Positions 8,143 to 16,917 of a DNA stretch of 39,965 bases are shown here, one piece after another; position 1 is the first letter of the stretch; every line of letters begins with the position of its first letter. The position numbers were made by a program, and so were the translations under genes. Source of the DNA: Bacteroidota bacterium (GTDB lineage: Bacteria; Bacteroidota; Ignavibacteria; Kryptoniales; JAKASW01); assembly GCA_021789975.1 (NCBI GenBank), contig JAJYIT010000038.1, forward strand, positions 1-39,965. Reading direction: 5' to 3'. The notes below the pieces were generated by a model, which was given only the letters and a program-made list of their open reading frames with translations, searched no databases and had not been told where the DNA came from.

Positions 8143-8988
8143 TCATAGCTTAACGGCCACTATCTCGTTCGAATTGCGAACGTAGATCAATGTCTGCTCC
8201 ACCACGAAATAGAAATCCTGAAGCGTCGTGTAGACTTTACTGTCTGCATCGTCCTCATACAGCACTTTACCGTCCTTATCGATTATGCTGAGACGCGAAT
8301 CGTAAGTCTGAATGCCCTTCTCATCCTTCCCTGATGGAACATGGTATCCAACGATTGCACTGCCAGGACTTGACCGCACAAAGGTCGGAGCCAGGGCATC
8401 CTGTGGAAAGGCGCTTTTTATCATGGCGATCTCACTTGATGAACTTTCATCTGCCTCATCGAGCGAGACGGGAAGCGAGTACTCGTCGATTTCGCTTCGA
8501 ATGCTCGGTCCTTTCCATTGATCGTCGTCCGGCAAAAGCCTTATCTCTACTACGCCTGTTTTAGGATTCAACCCAAGTAATTCTTCAGATTGGAGGGTCC
8601 GGCGCACTCCATAGATCCTTCCGCCACTGGCATCCAGGAATTCGATGTCCTCATTTTGCCAGAGAACCTTTCCCGTGAATAAGTCGACTGCGAAAATCTT
8701 CCCGGCTTTCGGCATGTCCGGTCTCACAAACTGCTGGAGCAGGAGCACGTCCTGGTATATTTTGTTTATGTTTACCCACCACTTCTCTTCCAGCTTGAGA
8801 TTCTGCCAGAGCGGGGCACCGGTCTTCAAATCAAGTCCGGCAAACTCGACCTCTTTGTTGTCGACATCACGAAGCTCTACTGCCAGTACCCCATTTCCGG
8901 GGAAGAGTCGCCAGATTTTCTTATCGGACTTACCGGGCGACCGCGGAAAAATCCAGGAAGCCTTAGAAGATTTATTGAAAAGTCTCAT
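8143..8988 (-). CDS. Cytosolic PQQ-like beta-propeller protein (DUF4905-like)
   Basis: 281 residues. Repeats such as FAGLDLKTGAPLWQNLKL and FAVDLFTGKVLWQNEDIE follow the PQQ/pyrrolo-quinoline propeller pattern (aD..TGk.lW). Later blocks are LLGLNPKTGVVEIRL and LSIIDKDGKVLYEDD. There is no signal peptide or membrane segment, so it should be cytosolic. I recall similar proteins in Chlorobi and Ignavibacteria filed under DUF4905; that family name is from memory. No clear ribosome site precedes the ATG at 8988. It converges with the addB-like gene and is not obviously in an operon. Function unknown. Confidence 0.75.
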   Translation of the reverse strand: MRLFNKSSKASWIFPRSPGKSDKKIWRLFPGNGVLAVELRDVDNKEVEFAGLDLKTGAPLWQNLKLEEKWWVNINKIYQDVLLLQQFVRPDMPKAGKIFAVDLFTGKVLWQNEDIEFLDASGGRIYGVRRTLQSEELLGLNPKTGVVEIRLLPDDDQWKGPSIRSEIDEYSLPVSLDEADESSSSEIAMIKSAFPQDALAPTFVRSSPGSAIVGYHVPSGKDEKGIQTYDSRLSIIDKDGKVLYEDDADSKVYTTLQDFYFVVEQTLIYVRNSNEIVAVKL

Positions 8989-9278
8989 GCGATAAAATTA
9001 GTATCGACCCGCAATTAACCCAAACGTGTCCATCTCCTAAATGGTCGGCCTTCATGTACCCATCCTTCGGTCAATCAACGAAAAGTTCAGCTAGGCAGTG
9101 CGTGTGAATATGGTATTGGGGACACTTCAATTGACGGGAGGTTTCTATGGAAGATAATCGCTAATTATCCTTGAACAAACATCGACTTTCTATAATTGTG
9201 AGCTCAGCTCCTGGAACTTGCAGGGGCTGGAAGGCAGATGACGCCGATTCACTCCAAATCACCGATCGTCATTCATTG
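8989..9278. other. Intergenic gap without recognised content
   Basis: 290 bases between two genes on the minus strand, starting after the beta-propeller gene start and ending at the T9SS cargo stop. I see no hairpin with a T-run, no RNA gene and no credible short coding frame. It should contain the promoter of the 8143-8988 gene and the 3-prime end of the next transcript. Confidence 0.4.
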
Positions 9279-11792
9279 TTACCTAATCAGCACCATCTTT
9301 TTCGTTTCGCTCAGAGTTCCAGCATCGAGTCTGTAAAAGTAAACTCCGCTCGGCAGATCGGTTGCATTAAAGTTGACCGTATGACTACCGGCGCTCTCCT
9401 CCTCGCCGTTGACAAGCGTCCTCACTTCCCTGCCGAGTACGTCGTAGACTTTCAGCACAACTCGATTGTTCATTGGTAATTGATAGCTGATAATTGTTGA
9501 TGGATTGAAGGGATTCGGGTAGTTCTGTCCAAGTGTAAAGTTTGCCGGTGCGTTGGCCGGCTCGGCAATTCCGGTAAGTATGCCGATCTGCCATGCTCCT
9601 CTACCGTGCGTTCCTACTCTCAGTACGTTGGAAGAGTACTGCACGGCGAGACCGTCCACTACGGCGTTCGGGAGGCCGGTTCCAAATTTTGACCAGGTAG
9701 CTCCGCCATCAGTTGATTGGAAGACTCCGGAATATGTCCCCGCATAAATGTAGCCGTTAAGAGAGTCCACTGTTATGACTTTAGTGGGAACGTTGGCAAA
9801 TCCATTCCCCACCGAATCGATACCGAACCAAGTTTGTCCGTAGTTTATCGTTTTCAGAACATGGGGCGAATGAAGTCCAATACTATCGTTGTACGACAAA
9901 ACAGCCAGGTAAGCGACACCCTTATGAGTTGGATCTGCGGTCACCTGGGCAAAGTCGGCGCCTGATGGAAGACTGACGGTTTCGTTCGTCCAACTAATTC
10001 CGGAATTGGTGCTGACATAAAAAAAGGATGTATCGGCTGCGCCACGGTAGCCGCTTATTCCAGCATAAATGACGTTTCCCTCGACAGGTGAGATTGACAT
10101 GGTCGTAATAAGGTCGGAAGATGACTTCAGATCCGGACTTATGGCGGTCCAGTTCGCGCCGCCGTCGATCGACTTGTAGACCTTACTGGTGGCTGTGTAC
10201 AGAACACTGTTGCTATCGGGAGCCATGACATACGGAGTAAGCCAGTATCCATCGCCGCTGATTCCGCTGGTGATCTGTTTGAACGTTCCCCCGCCATTGG
10301 TGGATTTTTGTATCGCGCCATTAACGTACTCAGTATAAATGATATTCGGATTCGTCGGGTCAATCATCACATATCCGCCGTCGCCACCAAAGATCTCGTT
10401 CCATGTCGACGACGGTTGAGTATTCAACTCCGTACCGTTGTCCTGCGTGCCGCCGACTGTAACAGCCTGGTTGATATTGCTCGGATCTATGGCATAGAAC
10501 TGAATGGTCTGGAGTCCGCTGTTGCAATTTGTGAAGAAGGAGCCGCCGTTGCTGGTCCTCCAAACACCGCCGTCGTTACCGATATAGAAAACGGTACTAC
10601 TCCCCTTTTGGAATGCGATCGCGTGCTGGTCGACGTGGACCGTCGACTGGCCGCCGTTGTATTGACCGTAGCCGTTCGTCATAGGAGACCAGTGCTGGCC
10701 TGCATCGGTGGACTTCCAGAAGTCAACACCACCCAGATAGACCGTGTTGGGGGCATTGGGATCGACGGCAATCACGTTGTTGTACCAACCCTGGCCGCCG
10801 CCAAAATCATGGGCGCTCGTCACAGACGGAAGCGCAGTCCATGATGAGCCTCCGTTTGTCGAAATGTAGACTCGGTTTGTGTCCGATGATCCGCCGGACG
10901 GCATATTTCCATTTATCGCAGCGTAGAGAATCTGATCGTTACTCGGTGCCATGGCCAACGAGACTCTGAAGATCTGACTTGATGGAGGAAGCCCAGTTGT
11001 GAGCTTCGTCCACTTCGTACCGCCGTTTGTGGATTCGTAGATCCCGTAGTTGGTGTTGCTTCCGGAGAAGCCCTCGCCGTATGCTGCATAGATAAGGTTT
11101 GAATTGTTCGGATCCACGACAATATCGTCTACAGCACCGTCGGTGAGGTAAAGCTCCGTCCAGTTAGACCCGCCGTCAGTCGACTTGTACAAGTCCCAGT
11201 ACCCTGCAGCGTAGACAACGCTGCTGTTTGAGGGAGCAACAACAATCTTGCTGGTGTAGAACAGTCCGCCGGTTGGCGGGAGGGAGAGCTGGGTCCAAGT
11301 GCTGCCGCCGTCTGTCGATTTGTAGATCACATCCGTGCCTGGATACCCATCTATATTGAAGTTGAGTTCGCCCGTGCCATAATAGATCGTCTGCGGGTTA
11401 TTCGGGTCGACGGCAACTGCGCCCGACGCCAGTCGCGGGAAGCCGTCAGTGAGGGGTGTCCACGAGGAGCCTCCGTCGGTGGACTTCCATAGCCCTCCGC
11501 CAGCTGCTGCTGCATAGACAATCTGGCCATTTGTCGGGTCCACGGCAAGAGAGGTGATTCTTCCTGCAACATCCCCGTAGTATGGACTTGACATCGGCGC
11601 TGGGCCCATCGATAGCCAGGAAGATGCAGCCACTTTATAAAGTCTCTCCACCGGAGCGTATGGCGTGGCCCGAAGCTCCCATAAGTAGGGTTTGCTTAGC
11701 TTTATTGCGTCGCCCTTTGTCTCTTGCGCATTTGTGGTCGCGCCCTGGATTGCGATTACGGCAAAAGCCAAGACTAAGAACATCCTTTTCAT
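9279..11792 (-). CDS. T9SS-exported BNR/sortilin-type propeller protein
   Basis: 837 residues. The signal peptide is MKRMFLVLAFAVIAIQGATT, followed by NAQ. The body has many Asp-box/BNR repeats, seen as YKSTDGGSTWTQL, YESTNGGTKWTKL, YISTNGGSSWTALP and others, as in VPS10/sortilin-like ten-bladed propellers and some glycosidases; no glycosidase active site is recognised. The last ~80 residues are a type IX secretion type-A sorting domain: FTLGQNYPNPFNPST, VYDVLGREVRTLVNGE, LPSGVYFYRLDAG, MVLIR. The protein should be exported through the T9SS and anchored or released outside. Its ATG lies inside the ATGA overlap with the small upstream gene, so translation is probably coupled. Ligand or substrate unknown. 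Confidence 0.9.
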   Translation of the reverse strand: MKRMFLVLAFAVIAIQGATTNAQETKGDAIKLSKPYLWELRATPYAPVERLYKVAASSWLSMGPAPMSSPYYGDVAGRITSLAVDPTNGQIVYAAAAGGGLWKSTDGGSSWTPLTDGFPRLASGAVAVDPNNPQTIYYGTGELNFNIDGYPGTDVIYKSTDGGSTWTQLSLPPTGGLFYTSKIVVAPSNSSVVYAAGYWDLYKSTDGGSNWTELYLTDGAVDDIVVDPNNSNLIYAAYGEGFSGSNTNYGIYESTNGGTKWTKLTTGLPPSSQIFRVSLAMAPSNDQILYAAINGNMPSGGSSDTNRVYISTNGGSSWTALPSVTSAHDFGGGQGWYNNVIAVDPNAPNTVYLGGVDFWKSTDAGQHWSPMTNGYGQYNGGQSTVHVDQHAIAFQKGSSTVFYIGNDGGVWRTSNGGSFFTNCNSGLQTIQFYAIDPSNINQAVTVGGTQDNGTELNTQPSSTWNEIFGGDGGYVMIDPTNPNIIYTEYVNGAIQKSTNGGGTFKQITSGISGDGYWLTPYVMAPDSNSVLYTATSKVYKSIDGGANWTAISPDLKSSSDLITTMSISPVEGNVIYAGISGYRGAADTSFFYVSTNSGISWTNETVSLPSGADFAQVTADPTHKGVAYLAVLSYNDSIGLHSPHVLKTINYGQTWFGIDSVGNGFANVPTKVITVDSLNGYIYAGTYSGVFQSTDGGATWSKFGTGLPNAVVDGLAVQYSSNVLRVGTHGRGAWQIGILTGIAEPANAPANFTLGQNYPNPFNPSTIISYQLPMNNRVVLKVYDVLGREVRTLVNGEEESAGSHTVNFNATDLPSGVYFYRLDAGTLSETKKMVLIR

Positions 11793-12187
11793 TTGATAAG
11801 TCCTTTTGGTTTTGTTAGCTTTCTGGTTCCCTCGACCTCCACCTCGAAGCTGATAACGTGCTTATGACCTGATGCGTCTGAAAGGCAGAGCCTATGTCTT
11901 TCAGCTCCCACGTTCAGATTTGCGTACCAGGTCACTATGTACCATCTCCCTCTCAGCTTTAGATTCTTTCGCTGTCTTGTTAGCGGAATACACAATTCCA
12001 CCTCAGATGAGTCGATGCTTGCAGCCAGCAGCTCGCTCGGGGAATGGACGAAGAACCTCAAGGCGGCTTGACCGATGTTCGGCAACTCTATCGCGCGAAG
12101 TTTGGTCAGATTTTTCCCGCTGAAATAATAAACCTGTGGTTCTTTCGGTGACCCTACCAAAACAATAAGAGCTATGAATAAATTCAC
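11789..12187 (-). CDS. Small exported protein coupled to the T9SS cargo gene
   Basis: 132 residues from a GTG at 12187, preceded by AGGAG with 4 bases between; this start beats the longer frame to 12319, whose extra N-terminus has no ribosome site. The protein opens MNLFIALIVLVGSPKEPQ, a short hydrophobic export signal. The rest is about 110 residues with beta-strand character (GRWYIVTWYANLN, KHVISFEVEVEGTRK) and no recognised family. Its TGA overlaps the ATG of the T9SS cargo gene (ATGA), which argues that it is real and co-expressed. A chaperone, partner or separate envelope role for the cargo is possible but not shown. Confidence 0.7.
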   Translation of the reverse strand: MNLFIALIVLVGSPKEPQVYYFSGKNLTKLRAIELPNIGQAALRFFVHSPSELLAASIDSSEVELCIPLTRQRKNLKLRGRWYIVTWYANLNVGAERHRLCLSDASGHKHVISFEVEVEGTRKLTKPKGLIK

Positions 12188-12395
12188 GCTACTCCTGTGG
12201 AATGAACCAATAATTATAATTGTTCGTGACGAAAAAGCAAGTGATTTATGTATATGGATGGTACAGAAACTGCAGAGTGCCATCGGAGGAGGAAAATTTG
12301 CCAGGAGAATGGCTTGCATTTTCGAACAGCGTGGTGTTACTTACTCCACAAAACACGTAGAAAACCCCTGGAATTTGGAAAATTGAAGGCTTTTG

Positions 12396-13388
12396 ATGAC
12401 TAGAGTTGAGCTTGAAGAAACCCTCGAGAAACTGAGATATCTGGATGTTCCTATCTGTGAACTCCCATCCAAGTTTAATGGAAGTTTTTTGAAATTGATA
12501 AAGCAAGTCGAGACCGAAGTCTCAAGGAAAGGCATAAAGTTCAAACCGGAGTACTATTTGGGAACTGGCTGGGGATGCGTGAACAAGAGCATATCGGTTG
12601 AAATACCCTTCTGGTTCCAGAACGAATCGCTGATCGCTATCGAGGACGAAATGGCGTATGACGGAGTAGAGAACGAGAGTGAAATAAGAATGGGCCTCCG
12701 GCACGAGTTCGGACACGCTGTGAATTACGCTTACAAACTCTACCTGGATCCTGAGTGGAAAAAACTCTTCGGCAACTTCAACCGCAAGTACAACGAGTAC
12801 TACCGCTTCAATCCCTGGAGCAAGCGCCATGTCAAGCACCTTCCCGATTACTACGCACAGAAACATCCCGATGAAGACTGGGCGGAGACTTTTGCAGTAT
12901 GGCTGACGCCCGGAAGCGCATGGCGTCGAATTTATGCGAAGACTCCGGCGCTCAGAAAACTTCTTTATGTTGACGAGAAGATGAAAGAGATCGCAAAAAA
13001 GATACCGCTTAATCTTAGAATAAAGCGCGATGTGCCGATCGAAAAAGTCAAGATGACGGTGCGTGAATTTTATGGTGCTGATTACGAAGATGTCTCGCCG
13101 TCGGAACAACTGGTAGAAGACATTGAAGCGATGCGCCGGATTTTTCCGAACGGGTTCGCGAGCAAAAGGAATCTCCGTGATGCGTGGAAGCTGGTCCATA
13201 AGTTTTCCCCTTTGATGGTCTCCAAACTGACTGACGAATTGAATGTCTCTTATCATTCTGCCAAGAGAATGCTCCATGTCCTCGAAAGTATCTGCAAGAC
13301 TTACGATTTAAAGACGAGGCAGGGCGATGAAGATGAGAAGATAATTGCAATTTCGGTTTACCTTTCCTGGAAGTTCAGCAGAGACTGA
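12396..13388 (+). CDS. Putative zinc metallopeptidase (HEFGH ... E, gluzincin type)
   Basis: 330 residues from the ATG at 12396 (the TTG just before is less likely; GAAGG is upstream). Residues 103-107 are HEFGH, a zinc-binding HExxH. About 57 residues later DEDWAETFAVWL carries Glu about 164, the likely third zinc ligand, giving a gluzincin arrangement. This resembles the family of putative zinc peptidases catalogued as Peptidase_Mx, but assignment is by motif only. No signal peptide, so cytosolic. The C-terminal ~115 residues (LVEDIEAMRRIF ... VSYHSAKRMLHVLE) are helical and could be a winged-helix-like domain. A YggS gene follows after 32 bases, possibly co-transcribed. Substrate unknown. 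Confidence 0.75.
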   Translation: MTRVELEETLEKLRYLDVPICELPSKFNGSFLKLIKQVETEVSRKGIKFKPEYYLGTGWGCVNKSISVEIPFWFQNESLIAIEDEMAYDGVENESEIRMGLRHEFGHAVNYAYKLYLDPEWKKLFGNFNRKYNEYYRFNPWSKRHVKHLPDYYAQKHPDEDWAETFAVWLTPGSAWRRIYAKTPALRKLLYVDEKMKEIAKKIPLNLRIKRDVPIEKVKMTVREFYGADYEDVSPSEQLVEDIEAMRRIFPNGFASKRNLRDAWKLVHKFSPLMVSKLTDELNVSYHSAKRMLHVLESICKTYDLKTRQGDEDEKIIAISVYLSWKFSRD

Positions 13389-13420
13389 GAAAGATAAGCG
13401 GGGGAACGGGCATCTAAAAC

Positions 13421-14164
13421 GTGAACGGGCGACCTGGGGAATCGGAGAAGGGGGGAGCTGATACGCTCGTTCGAAGAATCGCTGAAATAAACAACAAAGT
13501 TGCGCGGGCGCTGTCGAGATCAGACGATCCACATCGAGAAGTTGGGCTGATCGCAGTTTCGAAAACTTTCCCTGTTGAAAAAATCCGTGACGCCATTGAT
13601 GCAGGCTTACCCAGTTTCGGTGAAAACCGCGTTCAGGAAATCGTACCCAAATATGAGGAACTGAAAGGGCAGAAAATCGAATGGCATTTCATCGGCCACT
13701 TGCAGACCAACAAGGTAAAGAAACTCCTGGAGGTGCCTACGAAATACATTCACTCTCTGGATCGGCTGGAGCTTGCGGAGGAGCTTGAACGGCAGCTTCA
13801 GAAGCGAGGAGAGTTGAGGGAAGTCCTCATAGAAGTAAACACGTCCGCCGAAGCGAGCAAGAGCGGCGTCGTACCGGAAGAAGCGATGGAGTTAATCAGA
13901 AAAGTCTCGCGGCTCAGCTCGATAAGAATAAAAGGCCTTATGACAATAGGAGCCCTCACTGAAGACAACGAGATTGTTCGCAGATGTTTCCGCCAGCTAA
14001 GAGACATTTCGTTGCAGGTGCGCGACGAGAGTATCGATGGTGTTGAAATGAGCGAGCTTTCGATGGGAATGTCGGGCGATTTCGAGATCGCCGTCGAAGA
14101 AGGAGCTACCATCATCAGGGTCGGCACGGCAATCTTTGGAGATCGGTACTCACCCGTCCTTTGA
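13421..14164 (+). CDS. YggS/PLPBP-family pyridoxal phosphate homeostasis protein
   Basis: 247 residues from a GTG at 13421. The fold is an alanine-racemase-like TIM barrel without the racemase partner domain. Motifs: GLIAVSKTFP with Lys about 48 as PLP-binding residue, FGENRVQEI, WHFIGHLQTNKVKKLL, LIEVNTSAEASKSG, RIKGLMTIG, ELSMGMSGDFEIAVEEGAT and IIRVGTAIFG at the end. Members hold PLP and keep vitamin B6 and amino-acid pools balanced; they have no known catalytic activity. The N-terminal ~12 residues (NGRPGESEKGG) are not typical and the true start might be slightly further in. No strong ribosome site. Confidence 0.92.
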   Translation: MNGRPGESEKGGADTLVRRIAEINNKVARALSRSDDPHREVGLIAVSKTFPVEKIRDAIDAGLPSFGENRVQEIVPKYEELKGQKIEWHFIGHLQTNKVKKLLEVPTKYIHSLDRLELAEELERQLQKRGELREVLIEVNTSAEASKSGVVPEEAMELIRKVSRLSSIRIKGLMTIGALTEDNEIVRRCFRQLRDISLQVRDESIDGVEMSELSMGMSGDFEIAVEEGATIIRVGTAIFGDRYSPVL

Positions 14165-14284
14165 TTCTCGACTCCCTGATTCTTTTGAAAATTAGGGGGA
14201 CAAAGAAGCGTCAGTGATTCTTGTTTCTTCTTTCACCCATTTCTAAATTTCATCGCAAATTCATATCTCAATCCCGGAGCAGCG

Positions 14285-15076
14285 TTGGAATTTCCGAAGG
14301 ATGCGATTTACAAAAATATCATTCTCTCCAAACTGGCGCCTATAGCTGTAATCCAGCTTCATCGCCCCGAAGCTCTGAACTCTCTCAGCCGTGAATTGAT
14401 GTCCGAGCTTGCCTCCTGCCTCGAAGAACTGGACGACGATGGGTCAGTTAACGCGGTTATCATTACTGGTGGTGAAGATGTGTTCGCGGCCGGTGCGGAC
14501 ATCAAAGAAATGGTGTCATCATCTATGGTTGATATGGTCAGGACAGATAGCTTCAATGTTTGGGACCGCATCCGCAGGATAAGGAAACCGATGATTGCTG
14601 CGGTGAACGGGTTCGCCCTCGGCGGTGGATGCGAACTGGCGATGATTTGCGACATCATAATAGCATCTGAGACAGCGAAATTCGGACAACCAGAGATAAA
14701 CATCGGGGTTATGCCGGGCGCCGGTGGCACACAGCGGCTGACTAGATCAGTAGGAAAACACAGAGCCATGCAGCTTGTGCTTACCGGACAGATGTTGAGC
14801 GCTGATGAGGCAATGAAATGGGGTTTGGTCAACAACGTCGTGCCGCCTGAAGTTTGCATAGTTGAAGCAATCAGGCTCGCAAAAGTCATAGCTTCTAAGC
14901 CTGCTAAAGCCGTGATCCTGGCAAAGGAAGCAGTGAACCAGAGTTTTGATCTTCCCCTCAGCGAAGGTCTCAAGTTTGAAAGAAGGAATTTCTATACGCT
15001 ATTTTCGAGTGAGGACCAGAAAGAGGGGATGAAGGCATTCATTGAGAAGAGAACACCCAAGTGGAAAGGCAAGTAA
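14285..15076 (+). CDS. Enoyl-CoA hydratase (crotonase family)
   Basis: 263 residues from a TTG at 14285 with GGAG about 6 bases upstream. Crotonase fold with the oxyanion-hole segment FAAGADIKEM and GFALGGGCELAM. Both catalytic glutamates are present: Glu117 in GGCELAM and Glu137 in FGQPEINIG, 20 residues apart as in rat crotonase (Glu144/Glu164). GAGGTQRL follows. It should hydrate 2-enoyl-CoA to 3-hydroxyacyl-CoA in beta-oxidation, or act as a PaaF-like 2,3-dehydroadipyl-CoA hydratase. The latter is suggested by PaaG-, PaaA- and PaaH-like genes downstream. First gene of the plus-strand catabolic run; an RluA-type gene separates it from the rest. Confidence 0.9.
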   Translation: MEFPKDAIYKNIILSKLAPIAVIQLHRPEALNSLSRELMSELASCLEELDDDGSVNAVIITGGEDVFAAGADIKEMVSSSMVDMVRTDSFNVWDRIRRIRKPMIAAVNGFALGGGCELAMICDIIIASETAKFGQPEINIGVMPGAGGTQRLTRSVGKHRAMQLVLTGQMLSADEAMKWGLVNNVVPPEVCIVEAIRLAKVIASKPAKAVILAKEAVNQSFDLPLSEGLKFERRNFYTLFSSEDQKEGMKAFIEKRTPKWKGK

Positions 15077-15248
15077 CTGAAATAATAGAATGTAGTAGCG
15101 AAGTTATTGAGCAACAGATCCAGATGACGATTAGCCTTCTGTGTTCGTTCATCGTCACTGGCGAACTACGACGTGACAACAAATGGCAAGTATAGAAAAT
15201 TGATGACCTCAATTAAATTATAAACCTTAAGAGCTGGCTAATTGTGAA

Positions 15249-16004
15249 GTGAAACATAAACTCGATTTTCTGCTGAAGTCAAAAGGCGGCTCGATAATTT
15301 TCGAGGACGAGGGGATAATAGTAATAGACAAGCCCGCGCGGCTTCTCGTCCTGCCGGACAGGTACGATAGCTCTATCGAAAACCTGTACCACATTTTGAA
15401 GGAGGAACTTGGAGATATCTATGTCGTACATCGCCTCGACAAGGAAACTAGCGGCGTCATCATATTTGCAAAGAACGCGGGCGCACACGAAGAACTTAGC
15501 CGTCAATTCGAGATGAGGGAGACCAGAAAGAAGTATATTGCGATAGTCTATGGGACCCCGCAATGGATATCTGGAACCATTGAGGTTCCCATCTCGGAAA
15601 GCAGGAACCACCCCGGCGTGATGAAGGCCGACGCGAAGCATGGGAAGCCGTCAGTTACGGACTGCAGCGTCGCCGAATCGTTCGATGGCTATGCACTTAT
15701 CGAGGCAGAGCCGAAAACCGGCAGGACTCACCAGGTCCGCGTCCATCTTGCCGGCGCCGGACTTCCGATAGTCTGTGACAGGCTCTACGGCGATGGCAAA
15801 CCTTTCTTCTTATCACAGATAAAGCCGCGCTATTATACAGAGGGTGATGAGAGGCCTCTGCTTTCGAGAACAGCTCTCCACGCAGAATCGCTATCGTTCA
15901 GACATCCGGGTTCCGGCGAAGAACTGACCATCAAGTCGGAGATTCCCAAGGATATGCGTTCAGTTTTGAATTATCTCCGCAAGTTTAGATCTTTGGGAGG
16001 CTGA
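15249..16004 (+). CDS. RluA-family pseudouridine synthase
   Basis: 251 residues from a GTG at 15249, the first in-frame start. Motif II VVHRLDKETSGVIIF contains the catalytic Asp64; further family motifs are RKKYIAIVYG, PKTGRTHQVRVHLAGAG and LPIVCDRLYGD. There is no N-terminal S4 RNA-binding domain, so it is closer to the RluA/TruC/RluC-without-S4 group. It converts a uridine in rRNA or tRNA to pseudouridine; the target base cannot be read from sequence. Its stop is one base before the TTG start of the PaaG-like gene, so it is probably co-transcribed although unrelated in role. Confidence 0.92.
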   Translation: MKHKLDFLLKSKGGSIIFEDEGIIVIDKPARLLVLPDRYDSSIENLYHILKEELGDIYVVHRLDKETSGVIIFAKNAGAHEELSRQFEMRETRKKYIAIVYGTPQWISGTIEVPISESRNHPGVMKADAKHGKPSVTDCSVAESFDGYALIEAEPKTGRTHQVRVHLAGAGLPIVCDRLYGDGKPFFLSQIKPRYYTEGDERPLLSRTALHAESLSFRHPGSGEELTIKSEIPKDMRSVLNYLRKFRSLGG

Positions 16005-16005
16005 C

Positions 16006-16812
16006 TTGTCAGGTATGGAGAACAAACGCATCATGAATGATTACAGGACATTGACGGTCGATCAGCATGATGGAACAGCAATCCTCACGCTTAACCGCCC
16101 TGATGTCTTAAACGCGATCGACGAGCAGATGACAACTGAGCTTCGCGACGCGCTGAAGACACTGTCTAAAGATGACGGCGTAAGGTGCGTCGGGTTGACG
16201 GGTGCCGGTCGGGCTTTCTCGGCAGGCCAGGATCTAAAGGATGTCGGTCCCGGGATATCGTTCGGAGACTCCCTAAAGCAGCGATATAATCCGGTCATTA
16301 ACCTCATTGCGCGAATGGAGAAGCCTGTAGTGGCCATCATCAACGGGGTAGCGGCAGGAGCAGGCATGAGCCTGGCGCTCGCCTGCGATTTCAGGGTGAT
16401 GAGTTCCAGCGCGAGATTGATCCAGGCATTTGTCAGAATCGGGCTGGTGCCTGATTCGGGTTCATCGTATTTTCTGCCGCGTCTTGTTGGCCGTGCCAGG
16501 GCATTCGAGCTTGCTGCTCTCGGTGATGATGTCGCTGCAGATACCGCCCTGGCGCTAGGGCTTGTTAATATGGTTTTCCCTGATGCGAGTTTTCCCGTTG
16601 AATCACGGAACGTCCTGGAGCGCTTTGCGAATGGACCGACCCGGGCCTACGCTTTGATAAAGAGGTCATTGAATCACTCCGGTTCAGCTTCGCTAGAGGG
16701 CAGTCTTGATTACGAAGCCTATATGCAAGAAATTGCTGGTCGAACTGAGGACGCGAAAGAAGGAGTAAAGGCATTTGTTGAAAGGAGAGCACCACTTTTC
16801 AAAGGAAAATGA
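16006..16812 (+). CDS. paaG: PaaG-like enoyl-CoA isomerase (ring-epoxide isomerase type)
   Basis: 268 residues from a TTG at 16006, preceded by GGGAGG with 5 bases between. Crotonase fold with AFSAGQDLKD and AGAGMSLALACDF. The hydratase glutamates are replaced: GLVPDSGSSYFLP carries Asp150 where PaaG enzymes have their catalytic Asp. PaaG converts ring-1,2-epoxyphenylacetyl-CoA to the oxepin-CoA and also shifts double bases of enoyl-CoAs; the SGQD...GLVPDSG pattern is characteristic of it. The PaaA-like gene follows after 105 bases. Other delta-3/delta-2-enoyl-CoA isomerases look similar, so the substrate is not certain. Confidence 0.82.
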   Translation: MSGMENKRIMNDYRTLTVDQHDGTAILTLNRPDVLNAIDEQMTTELRDALKTLSKDDGVRCVGLTGAGRAFSAGQDLKDVGPGISFGDSLKQRYNPVINLIARMEKPVVAIINGVAAGAGMSLALACDFRVMSSSARLIQAFVRIGLVPDSGSSYFLPRLVGRARAFELAALGDDVAADTALALGLVNMVFPDASFPVESRNVLERFANGPTRAYALIKRSLNHSGSASLEGSLDYEAYMQEIAGRTEDAKEGVKAFVERRAPLFKGK

Positions 16813-16917
16813 CATTGTCGCCGAATCTTCAGACGCCGACATGTCTGCCATGAAATGAAGATGCTTCCGTTGAGTCTCTCACTTGAGTCATAATATCTTG
16901 AACATGGGAGGGAAGTG

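Noticed and set aside
10308-10844. Plus-strand frame of 178 codons inside the T9SS cargo
   Set aside because: Repeats of the antisense propeller explain it; no domain or start signal.
12174-12386. Plus-strand frame of 70 codons upstream of the metallopeptidase
   Set aside because: Overlaps the well-supported GTG start region of the small exported protein on the other strand and has no ribosome site or motif.
12522-13277. Antisense frame of about 250 codons in the metallopeptidase gene
   Set aside because: The opposite strand has HEFGH and the third zinc ligand in a consistent reading; this frame has no motif and no ribosome site.
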